Below are positions 40,409 through 49,652 of a stretch of DNA of 64,000 nucleotides, piece by piece (within the stretch, counting starts at the first letter, position 1; every line of letters begins with the position of its first letter). The stretch is from positions 2,136,226 to 2,200,225 of the forward strand of contig JBCAYL010000001.1 of NCBI GenBank assembly GCA_038533575.1. The letters are read 5' to 3'. The position numbers were made by a program, and so were the translations under genes. The notes under the pieces were generated by a model. The model was not told the DNA's origin. It saw nothing but the letters and a program-made list of their open reading frames with translations, and did no database searches. The stretch comes from Pseudomonadota bacterium. Lineage in GTDB: Bacteria > Pseudomonadota > Alphaproteobacteria > Rhodobacterales > Rhodobacteraceae.

Positions 40409-41200
40409 ATGAGCCGCATCGACGCCAAGTTCGCAGAGCTGAAAGCCGCCGGGAAGAAGGCTTTCGTGGCTTATGTCATGGCCGGTGATCCGGATTACGA
40501 AACCGCGCTCGAGGTGGTCAAAGGCCTGCCCGCCGCGGGCGTGGACATCATCGAGCTGGGCCTGCCCTTCACCGATCCCATGGCCGACGGCCCCACGATC
40601 CAGCTCGCCGGGCAGCGCGCGCTCGAGGCCGGCATGACCCTCGAAAAGACGCTCGACACCGCCCGCGCGCTCCGCGCCGAGGATGACACCACGCCCATCG
40701 TCCTCATGGGCTACTACAACCCGATCTTCTCCCACGGCGTGGACCGCTTTCTTGCTGATGCGGAGGAGGCCGGGGTGGACGGTCTCATCGTGGTGGACCT
40801 GCCGCCCGAGGAGGATGAAGAGCTCTGCATCCCTGCCCAGAGGGCGGGCCTCAACTTCATCCGCCTGGCGACGCCCACAACCGATGACAGGCGCCTGCCC
40901 AAGGTCCTGCAGAACACATCCGGCTTCGTCTACTACGTCTCCATCACCGGCATCACCGGGGCCGCCGCCGCCGAAGCGGGTGACGTGGGTCCTGAGGTCT
41001 CTCGGATCAAGGCCGCCACGGACCTGCCCGTGATCGTGGGGTTTGGCATCAAGACGCCCGAGGCCAGCCAGCGCATCGCCTCCGTCGCCGACGGGGCCGT
41101 GGTGGGATCGGCCATCGTGGAGCGCATCGGCAAGGGCGAGAGCCCTGCAGACATCCTCGCCTTCGTGAAGTCCCTCGCCGACGGCGCCCACAGCGCCTGA
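40409..41200 (+). CDS. trpA: Tryptophan synthase alpha subunit
   Basis: 263 aa TIM barrel cleaving indole-glycerol phosphate to indole and glyceraldehyde 3-phosphate. Catalytic residues are in their standard positions: Glu49 in [10 protein letters not shown] and Asp60 in [10 protein letters not shown]. Phosphate-binding segments GFGIKTPE and GAVVGSAIV are present. Start ATG follows AGAAGGA. trpB is not in this window on this side, as is common when trp genes are split in Rhodobacteraceae. Confidence 0.96.
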   Translation: MSRIDAKFAELKAAGKKAFVAYVMAGDPDYETALEVVKGLPAAGVDIIELGLPFTDPMADGPTIQLAGQRALEAGMTLEKTLDTARALRAEDDTTPIVLMGYYNPIFSHGVDRFLADAEEAGVDGLIVVDLPPEEDEELCIPAQRAGLNFIRLATPTTDDRRLPKVLQNTSGFVYYVSITGITGAAAAEAGDVGPEVSRIKAATDLPVIVGFGIKTPEASQRIASVADGAVVGSAIVERIGKGESPADILAFVKSLADGAHSA

Positions 41201-41204
41201 CGCG

Positions 41205-41618
41205 TCAGAGCGCGACGACCGTGCGACGCGTACGAATGTTGCCGCGCCCGTCGCTGCCGAGAATTTCGATCACGACGGTGCCGGGCCCCGCCCTTTCGAT
41301 CTCGGCCACGCGCGCGCCATCGGCCACGCCGCCTGCGCAGGTCGCCGCGAAGGAGACAAGCTCTCCCCCCGCGCCCGTCCCGAAGCTTGCGAGCCTGCCG
41401 CCCGTGCAGATCTCGCCCACCAGCCGCGCGACCTCGCCCGGCGTGAAGCCGGCAGGGTTGAAACCGCCCGAGAGTTGACCGTTCTCCCGGTCCGCGCGCA
41501 CGAGGAAGAAATCCGGGTTGTCGCGGGAGATATCTCCGGGCGCGGCACAGGCCGCCAGCCCCGCCACTATGCACAAGGCGCACATTCTCGGAAGGAAGCC
41601 GGTGTCTTTCACGCGCAT
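41205..41618 (-). CDS. Small lipoprotein, unknown function
   Basis: 137 aa from ATG 41618 (AGGAG just upstream); alternative start at MCALCIVAG (41585). Signal with lipobox LAACAAP. Mature part: NPDFFLVRADRENGQLSGGF, GFTPGEVARLVGEICTGGRL, VVIEILGSDGRGNIRTRRTV. Two or three cysteines. Convergent with trpA. No family recognised. Confidence 0.65.
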   Translation of the reverse strand: MRVKDTGFLPRMCALCIVAGLAACAAPGDISRDNPDFFLVRADRENGQLSGGFNPAGFTPGEVARLVGEICTGGRLASFGTGAGGELVSFAATCAGGVADGARVAEIERAGPGTVVIEILGSDGRGNIRTRRTVVAL

Positions 41619-41701
41619 ATCTCCTAAAGCTATCAAGCAATGTCCCCGACGCTTAAAGGCGAGCGCGCCCCGCCTGTCACCAGAAAGAAGAGCTTGACCC
41701 C

Positions 41702-42406
41702 ATGACCCCACACATTTCAGCCAAGCCCGGCGACATCGCCGAAACGGTGCTTCTCCCCGGCGACCCCCGGCGCGCGAAATGGGCTGCCGAGACATTCCTG
41801 GAAAATCCGGTCCTCGTGAACGAGGTCCGCGGGATGCTGGGCTTCACCGGTACGTGGAAAGGACACAAGGTCACCATCCATGGCTCCGGCATGGGGATGC
41901 CGTCGCTCTCGATCTACGCCAACGAACTCATCTCGACCTACGGGGCGAAGACGCTGATCCGGATCGGCTCCTGCGGCGCGATGCAGGATGCCGTCGGTAT
42001 CCGCGACGTGATCCTCGCGATGACATCAACGACGCTTTCGACCCCCTCCCGGGGCATCATGCGGGAGCTGAACTATGCCCCCTGCGCGGACTGGTCCCTG
42101 CTCCACGCGGCCCATCAGGCGGCGCAATCGAAGGGCTCGAAGGTCCATGTGGGCGGCATCTACTCCTCGGATGTCTTCTACGACGAACGGCCCGACCTCA
42201 CCGAACAGATGGAGCGGCACGGCGTCCTCGGCGTGGAGATGGAGGCCGCCGAGCTCTATACGCTGGCCGCGCGCCACGGCTGCCGGGCGCTCGCGGTGCT
42301 CACCGTCTCCGACCACCTGAAGACCCACGAGGCGCTTCCCCCGGAGGATCGCGAACGCTCCTTCGGCGACATGGTCGAGATCGCGCTGGAGGCGGCGTTT
42401 AGCTGA
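41702..42406 (+). CDS. deoD: Purine-nucleoside phosphorylase DeoD-type
   Basis: 234 aa. Motifs: [20 protein letters not shown] (phosphate binding, GDP-R), [38 protein letters not shown], and the catalytic aspartate in [11 protein letters not shown]. Standard length for the hexameric trimer-type enzyme that splits purine nucleosides with phosphate. Backbone salvage gene. Confidence 0.95.
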   Translation: MTPHISAKPGDIAETVLLPGDPRRAKWAAETFLENPVLVNEVRGMLGFTGTWKGHKVTIHGSGMGMPSLSIYANELISTYGAKTLIRIGSCGAMQDAVGIRDVILAMTSTTLSTPSRGIMRELNYAPCADWSLLHAAHQAAQSKGSKVHVGGIYSSDVFYDERPDLTEQMERHGVLGVEMEAAELYTLAARHGCRALAVLTVSDHLKTHEALPPEDRERSFGDMVEIALEAAFS

Positions 42407-42411
42407 CGCCG

Positions 42412-42864
42412 TCAGACCCGCCGCGCGGCGAGCGCCAGGAGGCTGCGCGAATAGAGCGCGTGGAAGGGCATGAGCGCGCGCGCCGCGATCGGGATCTGGC
42501 CATCGGTGGCCACGATCGCCGAACCGAACCAGAGCTCGCCCGGCGCGACGGCAAGCCATGTGCGAATGAGCGTATTGGGCACGGTGAGGAGAAGCTCGTG
42601 CGCGTTCCGCTCGACCACCTCCCACGCAGCCATGCGCGCGTCTTCTCCGGCCGCCAGCGCAGCGACTTGCGGGTCGCTCGACGCCGCACCGCCAAGCGCG
42701 AGTATGCGCCTTTCCAGCCGGAAGAGCGGCGATGAAAAGAAGGCGGAAATGAAATCGGCGAGCGATGCCTCGCCCGCCGTCACGTAAGCGTCCACATGGG
42801 AGGCCGGGTCTTCGAGATACCGCGCGAGCAGGCTCTCCCGCGGGACCTCGGCCCGCCGCACCAT
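42412..42864 (-). CDS. Unknown protein following sdhB
   Basis: 150 aa from the ATG at 42864, overlapping the sdhB stop by one base (TGATG), so it is translated with sdhB. Sequence: YLEDPASHVDAYVTAGEASL, FISAFFSSPLFRLERRILAL, LIRTWLAVAPGELWFGSAIV. No signal peptide; moderately hydrophobic. No family recognised. Confidence 0.65.
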   Translation of the reverse strand: MVRRAEVPRESLLARYLEDPASHVDAYVTAGEASLADFISAFFSSPLFRLERRILALGGAASSDPQVAALAAGEDARMAAWEVVERNAHELLLTVPNTLIRTWLAVAPGELWFGSAIVATDGQIPIAARALMPFHALYSRSLLALAARRV

Positions 42865-43643
42865 CAGACCTGGCGCTCGACCATCATCTGCTTGATCGCG
42901 CCGATGGCCTTCGCCGGGTTGAGCCCCTTCGGACAGGTCTTGGCGCAGTTCATGATGGTATTGCAGCGATAGAGCTTGAAGGGATCTTCGAGCTCGTCGA
43001 GCCGCTCCCCCGTGGCCTCGTCCCGGCTGTCGATGATCCAACGATAGGCATGCAGCAGCGCCGCCGGCCCGAGGTACTTGTCCCCGTTCCACCAATAGGA
43101 CGGGCAGGACGTGGAGCAGGACGCGCACATCACGCACTCATACAGGCCGTCGAGCTTCTTGCGGTCCTCGATGGACTGCTTCCACTCCTTCGCCGGACGG
43201 TTCGTCTTGGTCTCAAGCCACGGCATGATGGAGGCGTGCTGGGCGTAGAAATGGGTGAGATCGGGGATGAGGTCCTTCACCACCGGCATGTGCGGCAGCG
43301 GGTAGATCTTCACCACGCCCTTCACCTCGTCATGGCCGTAAATGCAGGCCAGCGTATTGATCCCGCCGATATTCATCGCGCAGGAGCCGCAGATCCCCTC
43401 GCGGCAAGAACGACGGAACGTCAGCGTCGGGTCGATCTCGTTTTTGATCTTGATGAGCACGTCGAGCATCATCGGCCCGCACGTGTCCATGTCGACGAAG
43501 TACGTGTCGACGCGCGGGTTTTCCCCGTCATCGGGGCTCCAGCGATACACCTGGAATTCACGCACATTCGTAGCGCCCTCGGGCTTCGGCCACGTTTTGC
43601 CCACGGAAATGCGGGAATTCTTTGGGAGCGTCAGTTGAACCAT
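42864..43643 (-). CDS. sdhB: Succinate dehydrogenase iron-sulfur subunit
   Basis: 259 aa. Cysteine sets for the three clusters are present: [21 protein letters not shown]-type [2Fe-2S] (read as CREGICGSC then CIYGH region), CASCSTSCP [4Fe-4S] and [11 protein letters not shown] [3Fe-4S]. It transfers electrons from SdhA flavin to the membrane quinone site. It is separated from sdhCDA by two small genes and two polysaccharide genes, and has its own paired TGTGATCAC element 114-147 bases upstream and a TATTAT -10-like sequence. Confidence 0.96.
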   Translation of the reverse strand: MVQLTLPKNSRISVGKTWPKPEGATNVREFQVYRWSPDDGENPRVDTYFVDMDTCGPMMLDVLIKIKNEIDPTLTFRRSCREGICGSCAMNIGGINTLACIYGHDEVKGVVKIYPLPHMPVVKDLIPDLTHFYAQHASIMPWLETKTNRPAKEWKQSIEDRKKLDGLYECVMCASCSTSCPSYWWNGDKYLGPAALLHAYRWIIDSRDEATGERLDELEDPFKLYRCNTIMNCAKTCPKGLNPAKAIGAIKQMMVERQV

Positions 43644-43756
43644 GGCTGCCTCATCGATCTCGGATTGCAGGATAAATAATATGAAAGGTCCTGATATCGA
43701 ACCGTTTTACGGCCATGTCGGACCAAAAGCCGCGGCTTTCTCACCGCGCCCGAGAA

Positions 43757-43790
43757 TTTGTGATCACGCGCTCCCAAGCCGTGATCACAT
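43757..43790. promoter_or_regulatory. Paired TGTGATCAC motif upstream of sdhB
   Basis: TTTGTGATCAC at 43757-43767 and GTGATCACA at 43781-43789; the two TGATCA cores are 21 bp apart, two helical turns. The same arrangement occurs upstream of sdhC and sucC. Confidence 0.75.
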
Positions 43791-44615
43791 TCAGCTTCGC
43801 TCGTCTGCGATTTTCCGCAAGTAGCGATCAACCTCTTCTCGAGTTGCATGCTGGAAATAGAACGCAGGTTCTTCGAAAGGGATGGGCCGGCCCCGGCCCG
43901 TTCCAAAAGTAAGGAATTCATAGCGACGCCCGAAGGCTAGGGCTTGGACGGCTTTGCGAACCTTACGGTGCTTAAGCAAACCCAAATTCGCCATCCAAAC
44001 TAAAGGTCGCCAAGATGCACAGACAAACTTCCATTCGGGAGCAAGGTCTTGGTCACGGGCGCGGATCGCTAGCAGATTTGTCACAAACCCAGAGAGCCTA
44101 TCCTTTCGAACCAGAAACAATGATTGCTGGACAGGCTGCGGCGTCCCTTCTCCGGAGCCGAACACCAAGCCGGTCCGTGTTTCTCGCGCCATCCTGTCGA
44201 AGAGCCCTCTACCCTCAAGGAGGCAATCCTGCTCGACGTAAACGAAGTAGTCGCAATCACAGTTCAGAGCGTAACTTGCCGAAACGAGCACGGAGCGCAT
44301 CCAACCGCTCCATTGCCCGACATGTGAGGTGGAATGCTTGGCGTTGAAGGGCAGCTCCAACCATTCAACCATCGCCCTCTTCTGCTGCGCGGGCTTCCGT
44401 GGTGATGCTGAGTCCACCACGATTATCTTTGCAGGTTGACCTGCCCTGGTGACGCTATCCAGCCAAGTCTCGAAGAAATCAACGGACCGTATCAGGTCAT
44501 CCCCGAGGGCCTTCCGGTTTGGATTGACCGTCCAGGATGGCGCGTCGGTCGACCACCATCCGCTTCCGACGATCACGACCGGGCGACGAGCACTATCGGT
44601 GGGATCTTCGATCAC
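43791..44615 (-). CDS. Glycosyltransferase-like protein (polysaccharide-type)
   Basis: 274 aa. VVIVGSGWWSTDAPSW and AKIIVVDSASPRKPAQQKRA suggest a nucleotide-sugar-type fold, and CDYFVYVEQDCLLEGRGLFD resembles the DxD-type region of GT-A enzymes (EQD). C-terminal part WMANLGLLKHRKVRKAVQAL. Overlaps the pyruvyltransferase-like gene by ATGA. Base composition is visibly lower in GC than the sdh genes on both sides, which suggests transfer. Exact sugar substrate unknown. Confidence 0.55.
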   Translation of the reverse strand: MIEDPTDSARRPVVIVGSGWWSTDAPSWTVNPNRKALGDDLIRSVDFFETWLDSVTRAGQPAKIIVVDSASPRKPAQQKRAMVEWLELPFNAKHSTSHVGQWSGWMRSVLVSASYALNCDCDYFVYVEQDCLLEGRGLFDRMARETRTGLVFGSGEGTPQPVQQSLFLVRKDRLSGFVTNLLAIRARDQDLAPEWKFVCASWRPLVWMANLGLLKHRKVRKAVQALAFGRRYEFLTFGTGRGRPIPFEEPAFYFQHATREEVDRYLRKIADERS

Positions 44616-45451
44616 AAGACGCGACCGCCACCAGCGCCGAGCCTCGCAACATCAGCCTCGTCATCGTGGTAGTGCACGTTCTCGTAGAATGGCTGAAGAG
44701 AAGCCTCAAAAATAGAGCGCAGCTTTCCCGTACGCGAAGGATAGAGGTGTACCTCCCGACCCAGGAGGGCGCCACCTATCCCAACGTGCAAACGATTTGT
44801 GTGGATCACCTCATAGTCTCCAATGATATCGAGAAACTCTTCAGGATCAGACAGGTGCGTGCCTTGCGCACTCAAATCGACGCTTCCTTCGGGAAGTTCG
44901 AAGTCTCCCTTCTCGAAATCCGCGCGGAATAAGAAGGCTTCCTTCTTGGTCGCACGACGCGCGCGCGGCCTAAGGTAAAAGGCCATATCATGGCAAAACG
45001 GCGCGTTTGCCGCGCCGGTTACGCTCTCTCCGTGGTCTCTACGCCAAAGCTCCGTACGCGCCAGGTCAAAGTCAGGCACGAGGGATAAGGAGGATGGCAT
45101 CACGAGAACACGAGAAAACGACTGGGCGGCGAGAGCCATTTCTTCGGCGCGCTTGTAGAATGGCCGGAAGGCGCCATTACCGGTGATGATAGCCCGCCGC
45201 GCACCCAAGTTCCTGCGTATGAAATTCGTCACTCGGCGCTTAAGCGTGTTGGCGCGGCGAAAATGGCGGATCGGAACGGCGTGGACCGTTATTCCCAGGT
45301 CCCGGAGAAATTCCCTTTGGCCGGCATGGATGAGCGCGTCGCCCCAATTGCCAGAATTCACGATCTCTACGATGGGCCTTTCACCAGCGTGCGCGTGAAG
45401 TGCACCAGCCAGATCCTTAAAGCAAGCTTCGTCACGCAGTGACATTGACAC
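44612..45451 (-). CDS. Polysaccharide pyruvyl transferase family protein
   Basis: 279 aa (GTG start 45451; ATG two codons in). NSGNWGDALIHAGQREFLRD at the N-terminus and GDYEVIHTNRLHVGIGGALL near the C-terminus are the two hallmark blocks of the polysaccharide pyruvyl transferase family, which transfers pyruvate or acts in surface polysaccharide assembly. Paired by overlap with the glycosyltransferase-like gene. Lower GC than neighbours; the pair interrupts the sdh gene order. Confidence 0.8.
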   Translation of the reverse strand: MSMSLRDEACFKDLAGALHAHAGERPIVEIVNSGNWGDALIHAGQREFLRDLGITVHAVPIRHFRRANTLKRRVTNFIRRNLGARRAIITGNGAFRPFYKRAEEMALAAQSFSRVLVMPSSLSLVPDFDLARTELWRRDHGESVTGAANAPFCHDMAFYLRPRARRATKKEAFLFRADFEKGDFELPEGSVDLSAQGTHLSDPEEFLDIIGDYEVIHTNRLHVGIGGALLGREVHLYPSRTGKLRSIFEASLQPFYENVHYHDDEADVARLGAGGGRVL

Positions 45452-45511
45452 TCATTTCCTTGCAGTGGCTTGGGAACGGATGCTTCGGAACACTCCGTAA
45501 GCGTCACTGCG

Positions 45512-45826
45512 TTATCCCCCGGCGATTACTTTTGCAACGCAGCCCTGGACTTCGGGTGCCCCTAGAAGCTCGTTCAGCAGCGCGGTGTTCGGGGTCTCTT
45601 CGCTCGTCTCGCGCAAGATGCGTAAGTCTCGCCGCTCCGCTTCTGAGGCAACGCAGCCCGCCAGCATGGGCGCCATGTCGCGAAACGCATCCCCGCCTTG
45701 CTCCACGAGAGACGCCTCGATTGCCGGCAGGATCGCGTCATAGGCGGCGCGCTGGTCGGCGTTGAGCTCCTGCGCAGCGAGCGGGGTGCCCGCCACCAAG
45801 AGGCCCGCAATCAGAAGCCTGGGCAT
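45512..45826 (-). CDS. Small secreted protein in the sdh cluster
   Basis: 104 aa from [20 protein letters not shown], a signal peptide; frame open further upstream. Mature part: LNADQRAAYDAILPAIEASL, FRDMAPMLAGCVASEAERRD, LLNELLGAPEVQGCVAKVIA, helical with two cysteines. The start overlaps the upstream lipoprotein gene by 16 bases. Function unknown; small secreted proteins between sdhA and sdhB recur in this bacterial group. Confidence 0.7.
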   Translation of the reverse strand: MPRLLIAGLLVAGTPLAAQELNADQRAAYDAILPAIEASLVEQGGDAFRDMAPMLAGCVASEAERRDLRILRETSEETPNTALLNELLGAPEVQGCVAKVIAGG

Positions 45827-46269
45827 ACCAGCGTGCCCCTTTGCATCGGGCCCATGCCCGGGACGCAGCCAAAGGTCGGGATGGGCGGTGTCACGGTCGT
45901 GGGTCGCACGGCCATCCGCGGGCTTGCAGCAGGCGCGCTCGCGGTTGTGGGGGTCTGACCCGGCGCGGGCAGCTGGCCCGGGGCAGGCGGTGCGCCCGTG
46001 ACGCGTGTGATGCACCCGGCCAATCTCTGATTGACGTCGGCCTCGACCGCGCCGGAGGCGAGGCCACCGACCACTGCATCGATCAGGAAATTACCGGAGC
46101 CACGCTGCGCTCGCATGCTCCGCTCCCGCTGGTTCGCATCCGCCTTGGCGAGAACTTCGCAATCCGAGACCGAGTCCGCTTCAGGATAGGCTTGCAGCGG
46201 GTCGGTCGTGCAGGCGGTGAGGGTCAGTGTGCCGATCAGCATCGGAACCAGCAATTTTGTCTTGATCAA
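45811..46269 (-). CDS. Lipoprotein in the sdh cluster
   Basis: 152 aa. TTG start at 46269 overlaps the sdhA stop (TTGA). [20 protein letters not shown] is a lipoprotein signal with lipobox LTAC. Then [20 protein letters not shown], a glycine-rich segment [20 protein letters not shown], and a proline/alanine-rich tail. Function unknown. Confidence 0.7.
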   Translation of the reverse strand: MIKTKLLVPMLIGTLTLTACTTDPLQAYPEADSVSDCEVLAKADANQRERSMRAQRGSGNFLIDAVVGGLASGAVEADVNQRLAGCITRVTGAPPAPGQLPAPGQTPTTASAPAASPRMAVRPTTVTPPIPTFGCVPGMGPMQRGTLVCPGF

Positions 46270-48071
46270 TATACCCGGGCCTTTGGTGCAATCTTCTTGA
46301 GGTCGATGCCACCATCGTTGTGCGAAGTGAGCGGCTGCGTCACCACCCCGCGATAGCCCATTGTCGCCTCGTTGCCCTTAAACCACACCAGCGAGTGCTT
46401 GCGCCAATTCTTGTCGTCGCGATCCGGGTAATCCTCGTGCGCATGGGCGCCGCGGCTCTCCTTGCGCGCGGCGGCCGAGACGACTGTTGCCACGGCATTG
46501 GGCATGAGGTTCGTGAGCTCGAGGGTTTCCATGAGGTCGGAGTTCCAGACGAGCGTCCGGTCGGTGACGTGCAGGTCGTCGAGCTTGGCCGCGACGTTGC
46601 CCATCTTCTCGACACCCTCGGCGAGCGTCTTGTCGGTCCGGAAGACGGCGGCGTCCTGCTGCATGGTCTTCTGCATCTCGAGGCGGAGCGCGGCTGTCGG
46701 CGTGTGCCCGTTGGCGTGGCGCAGGCCATCGAAGCGCGAGAAGGCCGCCTCCACCGAGCGCTTGTTCGGCGTGGGGATGGCCGCGTCGCGGTCGACCGTG
46801 GCGCCCGCGCGGATCGCGGCGGCCCGGCCAAAGACGACGAGATCGATAAGCGAGTTCGAGCCCAGCCGGTTGGCTCCGTGCACGGAGGCGCAGCCCGCCT
46901 CGCCCACGGCCATGAGACCCTGAGCGACGTTGTCGGGGTTCGATTTCGTGGGCGCGAGAACTTCGCCCCAGTAATTCGTCGGGATGCCGCCCATGTTGTA
47001 GTGCACGGTGGGCAGGACGGGGATCGGCTCCCGCGTGACATCCACGCCGGCAAAGACGCGCGCGCTCTCGGAAATGCCCGGCAGGCGCTCGGCGAGCGTT
47101 TCCGGCGGCAGGTGGTTGAGGTGCAGGTGGATGTGATCCCCTTCCTCGCCCACGCCGCGCCCTTCGCGGATTTCCATCGTCATGCAGCGCGAAACCACGT
47201 CCCGGGAGGCGAGATCCTTGTAGGTGGGTGCGTAGCGCTCCATGAATCGCTCGCCCTCGGAATTGGTGAGGTAGCCGCCCTCGCCCCGTGCTCCCTCGGT
47301 GATGAGGCAGCCGGAGCCGTAGATGCCCGTCGGGTGGAACTGCACGAATTCCATGTCCTGCAGCGGCAGCCCCGCACGGGCCGTCATGCCGCCGCCATCG
47401 CCCGTGCAGGTATGCGCGGAGGTGGCGGAGAAATAGGCGCGGCCGTAGCCACCGGTGGCCAGCACCACCATCTTCGCGGCGAAGAGGTGCATGGTGCCAT
47501 CGTCGAGCTTCCAGCAGAGCACGCCCTGGCAGACGCCGTCATCGGACATGATGAGGTCGATCGCGAAATACTCGATGTAGAACTCGGCCTTCTGCTTGAG
47601 CGATTGGCCGTACAGCGTGTGCAGGATGGCGTGGCCGGTGCGGTCGGCGGCGGCACAGGTACGCTGCACGGGCGGGCCTTCGCCGAATTCGGTCGTGTGG
47701 CCGCCGAAGGGGCGCTGGTAGATCTCGCCTTTCTCCGTGCGCGAGAAGGGCACGCCGTAATGCTCGAGCTCGTAGACGGCCTTCGGTGCCTCGCGCGCGA
47801 GGTATTCCATGGCGTCCGTGTCGCCCAGCCAGTCCGAACCCTTCACCGTATCATACATGTGCCACTGCCAGTGGTCCGGGCCCATGTTGGACAGCGATGC
47901 GGCGATCCCACCCTGCGCCGCCACGGTGTGGGAGCGAGTCGGGAAGACCTTCGAGATGCACGCGGTCTTGAAGCCCTGCTCGGCCATGCCGAGCGTCGCG
48001 CGGAGACCCGCGCCGCCGGCGCCGATGACCACCACGTCGTATTCATGCGTCTCGTAATCGTATGCTGCCAT
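46266..48071 (-). CDS. sdhA: Succinate dehydrogenase flavoprotein subunit
   Basis: 601 aa from the ATG of [20 protein letters not shown] (48071). FAD-binding [13 protein letters not shown]; the covalent FAD histidine in [19 protein letters not shown]; active-site block [20 protein letters not shown]; substrate-binding [15 protein letters not shown]. It oxidises succinate to fumarate in complex II. Located 13 bases after sdhD in the order sdhC-D-A. Confidence 0.97.
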   Translation of the reverse strand: MAAYDYETHEYDVVVIGAGGAGLRATLGMAEQGFKTACISKVFPTRSHTVAAQGGIAASLSNMGPDHWQWHMYDTVKGSDWLGDTDAMEYLAREAPKAVYELEHYGVPFSRTEKGEIYQRPFGGHTTEFGEGPPVQRTCAAADRTGHAILHTLYGQSLKQKAEFYIEYFAIDLIMSDDGVCQGVLCWKLDDGTMHLFAAKMVVLATGGYGRAYFSATSAHTCTGDGGGMTARAGLPLQDMEFVQFHPTGIYGSGCLITEGARGEGGYLTNSEGERFMERYAPTYKDLASRDVVSRCMTMEIREGRGVGEEGDHIHLHLNHLPPETLAERLPGISESARVFAGVDVTREPIPVLPTVHYNMGGIPTNYWGEVLAPTKSNPDNVAQGLMAVGEAGCASVHGANRLGSNSLIDLVVFGRAAAIRAGATVDRDAAIPTPNKRSVEAAFSRFDGLRHANGHTPTAALRLEMQKTMQQDAAVFRTDKTLAEGVEKMGNVAAKLDDLHVTDRTLVWNSDLMETLELTNLMPNAVATVVSAAARKESRGAHAHEDYPDRDDKNWRKHSLVWFKGNEATMGYRGVVTQPLTSHNDGGIDLKKIAPKARVY

Positions 48072-48084
48072 TTTGGGTATCTCC

Positions 48085-48459
48085 TCAGAGTGCCATGCGC
48101 GCGATGGCAAATAGGCCGATGCCGATCAGAAGGTACGAGGCCCAGGTGATGCCCACGATGGTGAGCTGACCTGCAACGCCGTGCACGTAGTCTTCCGCGG
48201 CCTCGATGGCCTCGTTCATGAAGTGTCGGATCAGGACGATGAGCGACACCGCCATGATGATCGCCACGAGGGGCGAGCTGAAATAGGCGATGATCTCATC
48301 GTAGCTGCCCTGGAAGCCCAGAGCGAAGGTGATCAGGAAAATGGGCGCCACGACCACCACGGCCATGGAACTCACCATCATGTTCCAGTGGTGCTGGGTG
48401 CCGTTATGGCTCGCGCCGAGCCCGGATGCACGCTTGCGGTCTGTCAGGTAGCGCTGCAT
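48085..48459 (-). CDS. sdhD: Succinate dehydrogenase membrane anchor subunit
   Basis: 124 aa, three membrane helices ([60 protein letters not shown]). The histidine region [19 protein letters not shown] matches the haem/quinone side of alphaproteobacterial SdhD. Ten bases after sdhC. Confidence 0.93.
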   Translation of the reverse strand: MQRYLTDRKRASGLGASHNGTQHHWNMMVSSMAVVVVAPIFLITFALGFQGSYDEIIAYFSSPLVAIIMAVSLIVLIRHFMNEAIEAAEDYVHGVAGQLTIVGITWASYLLIGIGLFAIARMAL

Positions 48460-48469
48460 GTCTCTCTCC

Positions 48470-48862
48470 TCAGCCGATCAGGAAGACGAAGAAGGTGAGC
48501 ACCGTGATCACGGTGGGCAGGGCAAACATGACAAGCGCCATGGTCTCTGCCTGTTCGACCTTCCAGCCGTAGCCGAAATCCCAGATCACGTGCCGCAGAC
48601 GGCCAAGCAGGTGGTAGCAGAGCGCCCAAAGTCCGGCGAGCAGCACGAGATCGCCAAACCAGCTCTGCATCACGCCGTTGATCGCGGCGAAGGCGGTCTC
48701 GGATGCAGCGGCGGCCACGAGCCACACCACAATGATAGCAGAGAGGAAAAGCAGCGCGATGCCGGTAATCCGCACCATGATCGACGACATCGACGTCAGC
48801 TGCGGTTTGTAAATCATGATGTGGGGCGAGAGCGGACGGTCGCCCCGGTTCACGTCGGCCAT
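48470..48862 (-). CDS. sdhC: Succinate dehydrogenase cytochrome b556 subunit
   Basis: 130 aa from the ATG of MADVNRGDRPLSPHIMIYKP (48862); a longer frame to 48934 lacks family similarity. Signature RPLSPHIMIYKPQLTSMSSI and haem-ligand region CYHLLGRLRHVIWDFG are typical. Three membrane helices. First gene of sdhCDA; a paired TGTGATCAC motif lies about 120-150 bases upstream. Confidence 0.95.
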   Translation of the reverse strand: MADVNRGDRPLSPHIMIYKPQLTSMSSIMVRITGIALLFLSAIIVVWLVAAAASETAFAAINGVMQSWFGDLVLLAGLWALCYHLLGRLRHVIWDFGYGWKVEQAETMALVMFALPTVITVLTFFVFLIG

Positions 48863-48980
48863 GGGTGCTGGCTCCTTGCTTGCGGTCACCGAATACCTAT
48901 CGCGCGGGATGGCGTCGGTCACGTCCCAAGACATGAGAAATTCGCGGTAATTCAGCGCAGAGGGGCCGGAAACGGCGGTT

Positions 48981-49010
48981 TGTGATCACTGGGATTTGCA
49001 GCGTGATCAC
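48981..49010. promoter_or_regulatory. Paired TGTGATCAC motif upstream of sdhC
   Basis: TGTGATCAC at 48981-48989 and GTGATCAC at 49003-49010, cores 21 bp apart. The right copy runs directly into the T-tract of the terminator of the upstream gene. Confidence 0.78.
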
Positions 49011-49044
49011 AAAAAAAGCCCCCGCCGACAGGATCGGCGGGGGC
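49010..49044 (-). terminator. Rho-independent terminator of the DoxX-like gene
   Basis: On the minus strand GCCCCCGCCGA pairs with TCGGCGGGGGC around a short loop, followed by seven T. It lies 12 bases after the stop at 49056 and separates that gene from the sdh promoter. Confidence 0.92.
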
Positions 49045-49055
49045 GATGATATTGG

Positions 49056-49502
49056 TTAGGTGCGGTTACCGCGCAGCATGAAGAAGAGACCACCGGCCAG
49101 AAGCATCAGGTGGAACTGCATGCCCTGCCACGGGCCCCAGTACACGATGAAGATCACCGCTGCCACGACCGCCGTGATGGCGAAGCCGCTCAGGCGCGTG
49201 ACCACGTCACCGAAGAGGCGCAGCAGGCCATTCGTCGGATTGAGCGTGCGCACGGCGCCACCAATGATCAGACCGGCGGCGGCGAGCACCTCGGCTAGGG
49301 CGGCGAAAGCCCACATCCAGACGGGGAAGCCGTAGGCATCCGCGCCGCCTGCGAGGTCAATGAACTTCAGGTAACCCTGGTTGAAGATGATCAGCGCCAG
49401 CGGCACGCGGATAAACCAGTGCGCGGCAGGCCAATTCACCTGCGGGACATAGCCCTTTTCCACCAGCGAACTGGGGAAGATATTCGTTGTCGTCGTACTC
49501 AT
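49056..49502 (-). CDS. DoxX-like membrane protein
   Basis: 148 aa from MSTTTTNIFPSS (49502); longer frame upstream lacks features. Four hydrophobic segments; FIRVPLALIIFNQGYLKFID and WMWAFAALAEVLAAAGLIIG match the DoxX/DoxD-like outline, and VYWGPWQGMQFHLMLLAGGL the C-terminal helix. Inner-membrane protein of uncertain role, possibly redox linked. Ends at a strong terminator before sdhC. Confidence 0.7.
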   Translation of the reverse strand: MSTTTTNIFPSSLVEKGYVPQVNWPAAHWFIRVPLALIIFNQGYLKFIDLAGGADAYGFPVWMWAFAALAEVLAAAGLIIGGAVRTLNPTNGLLRLFGDVVTRLSGFAITAVVAAVIFIVYWGPWQGMQFHLMLLAGGLFFMLRGNRT

Positions 49503-49652
49503 TTTAGTTGCCCTCCTTCTCGGGGGATAAGAAGTCAGCGTGGGTGCGAACCTGGCTAAGATGTGAGTACTACGCAGAGGGGCCATCTTGGGATGCGCGA
49601 CATTCTGTCCAGCTCGCATCCATGTGAGGAGAGAGGGCCCGATGTGATGGAA

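Noticed and set aside
43726-43741. AAAGCCGCGGCTTT palindrome downstream of the glycosyltransferase-like gene as a terminator
   Set aside because: It has no T-tract on either strand; more likely a chance palindrome or protein site.
46320-48149. 609-codon open frame on the plus strand opposite sdhA
   Set aside because: A GC-driven antisense shadow of sdhA, without family motifs; the minus-strand gene is unambiguous.
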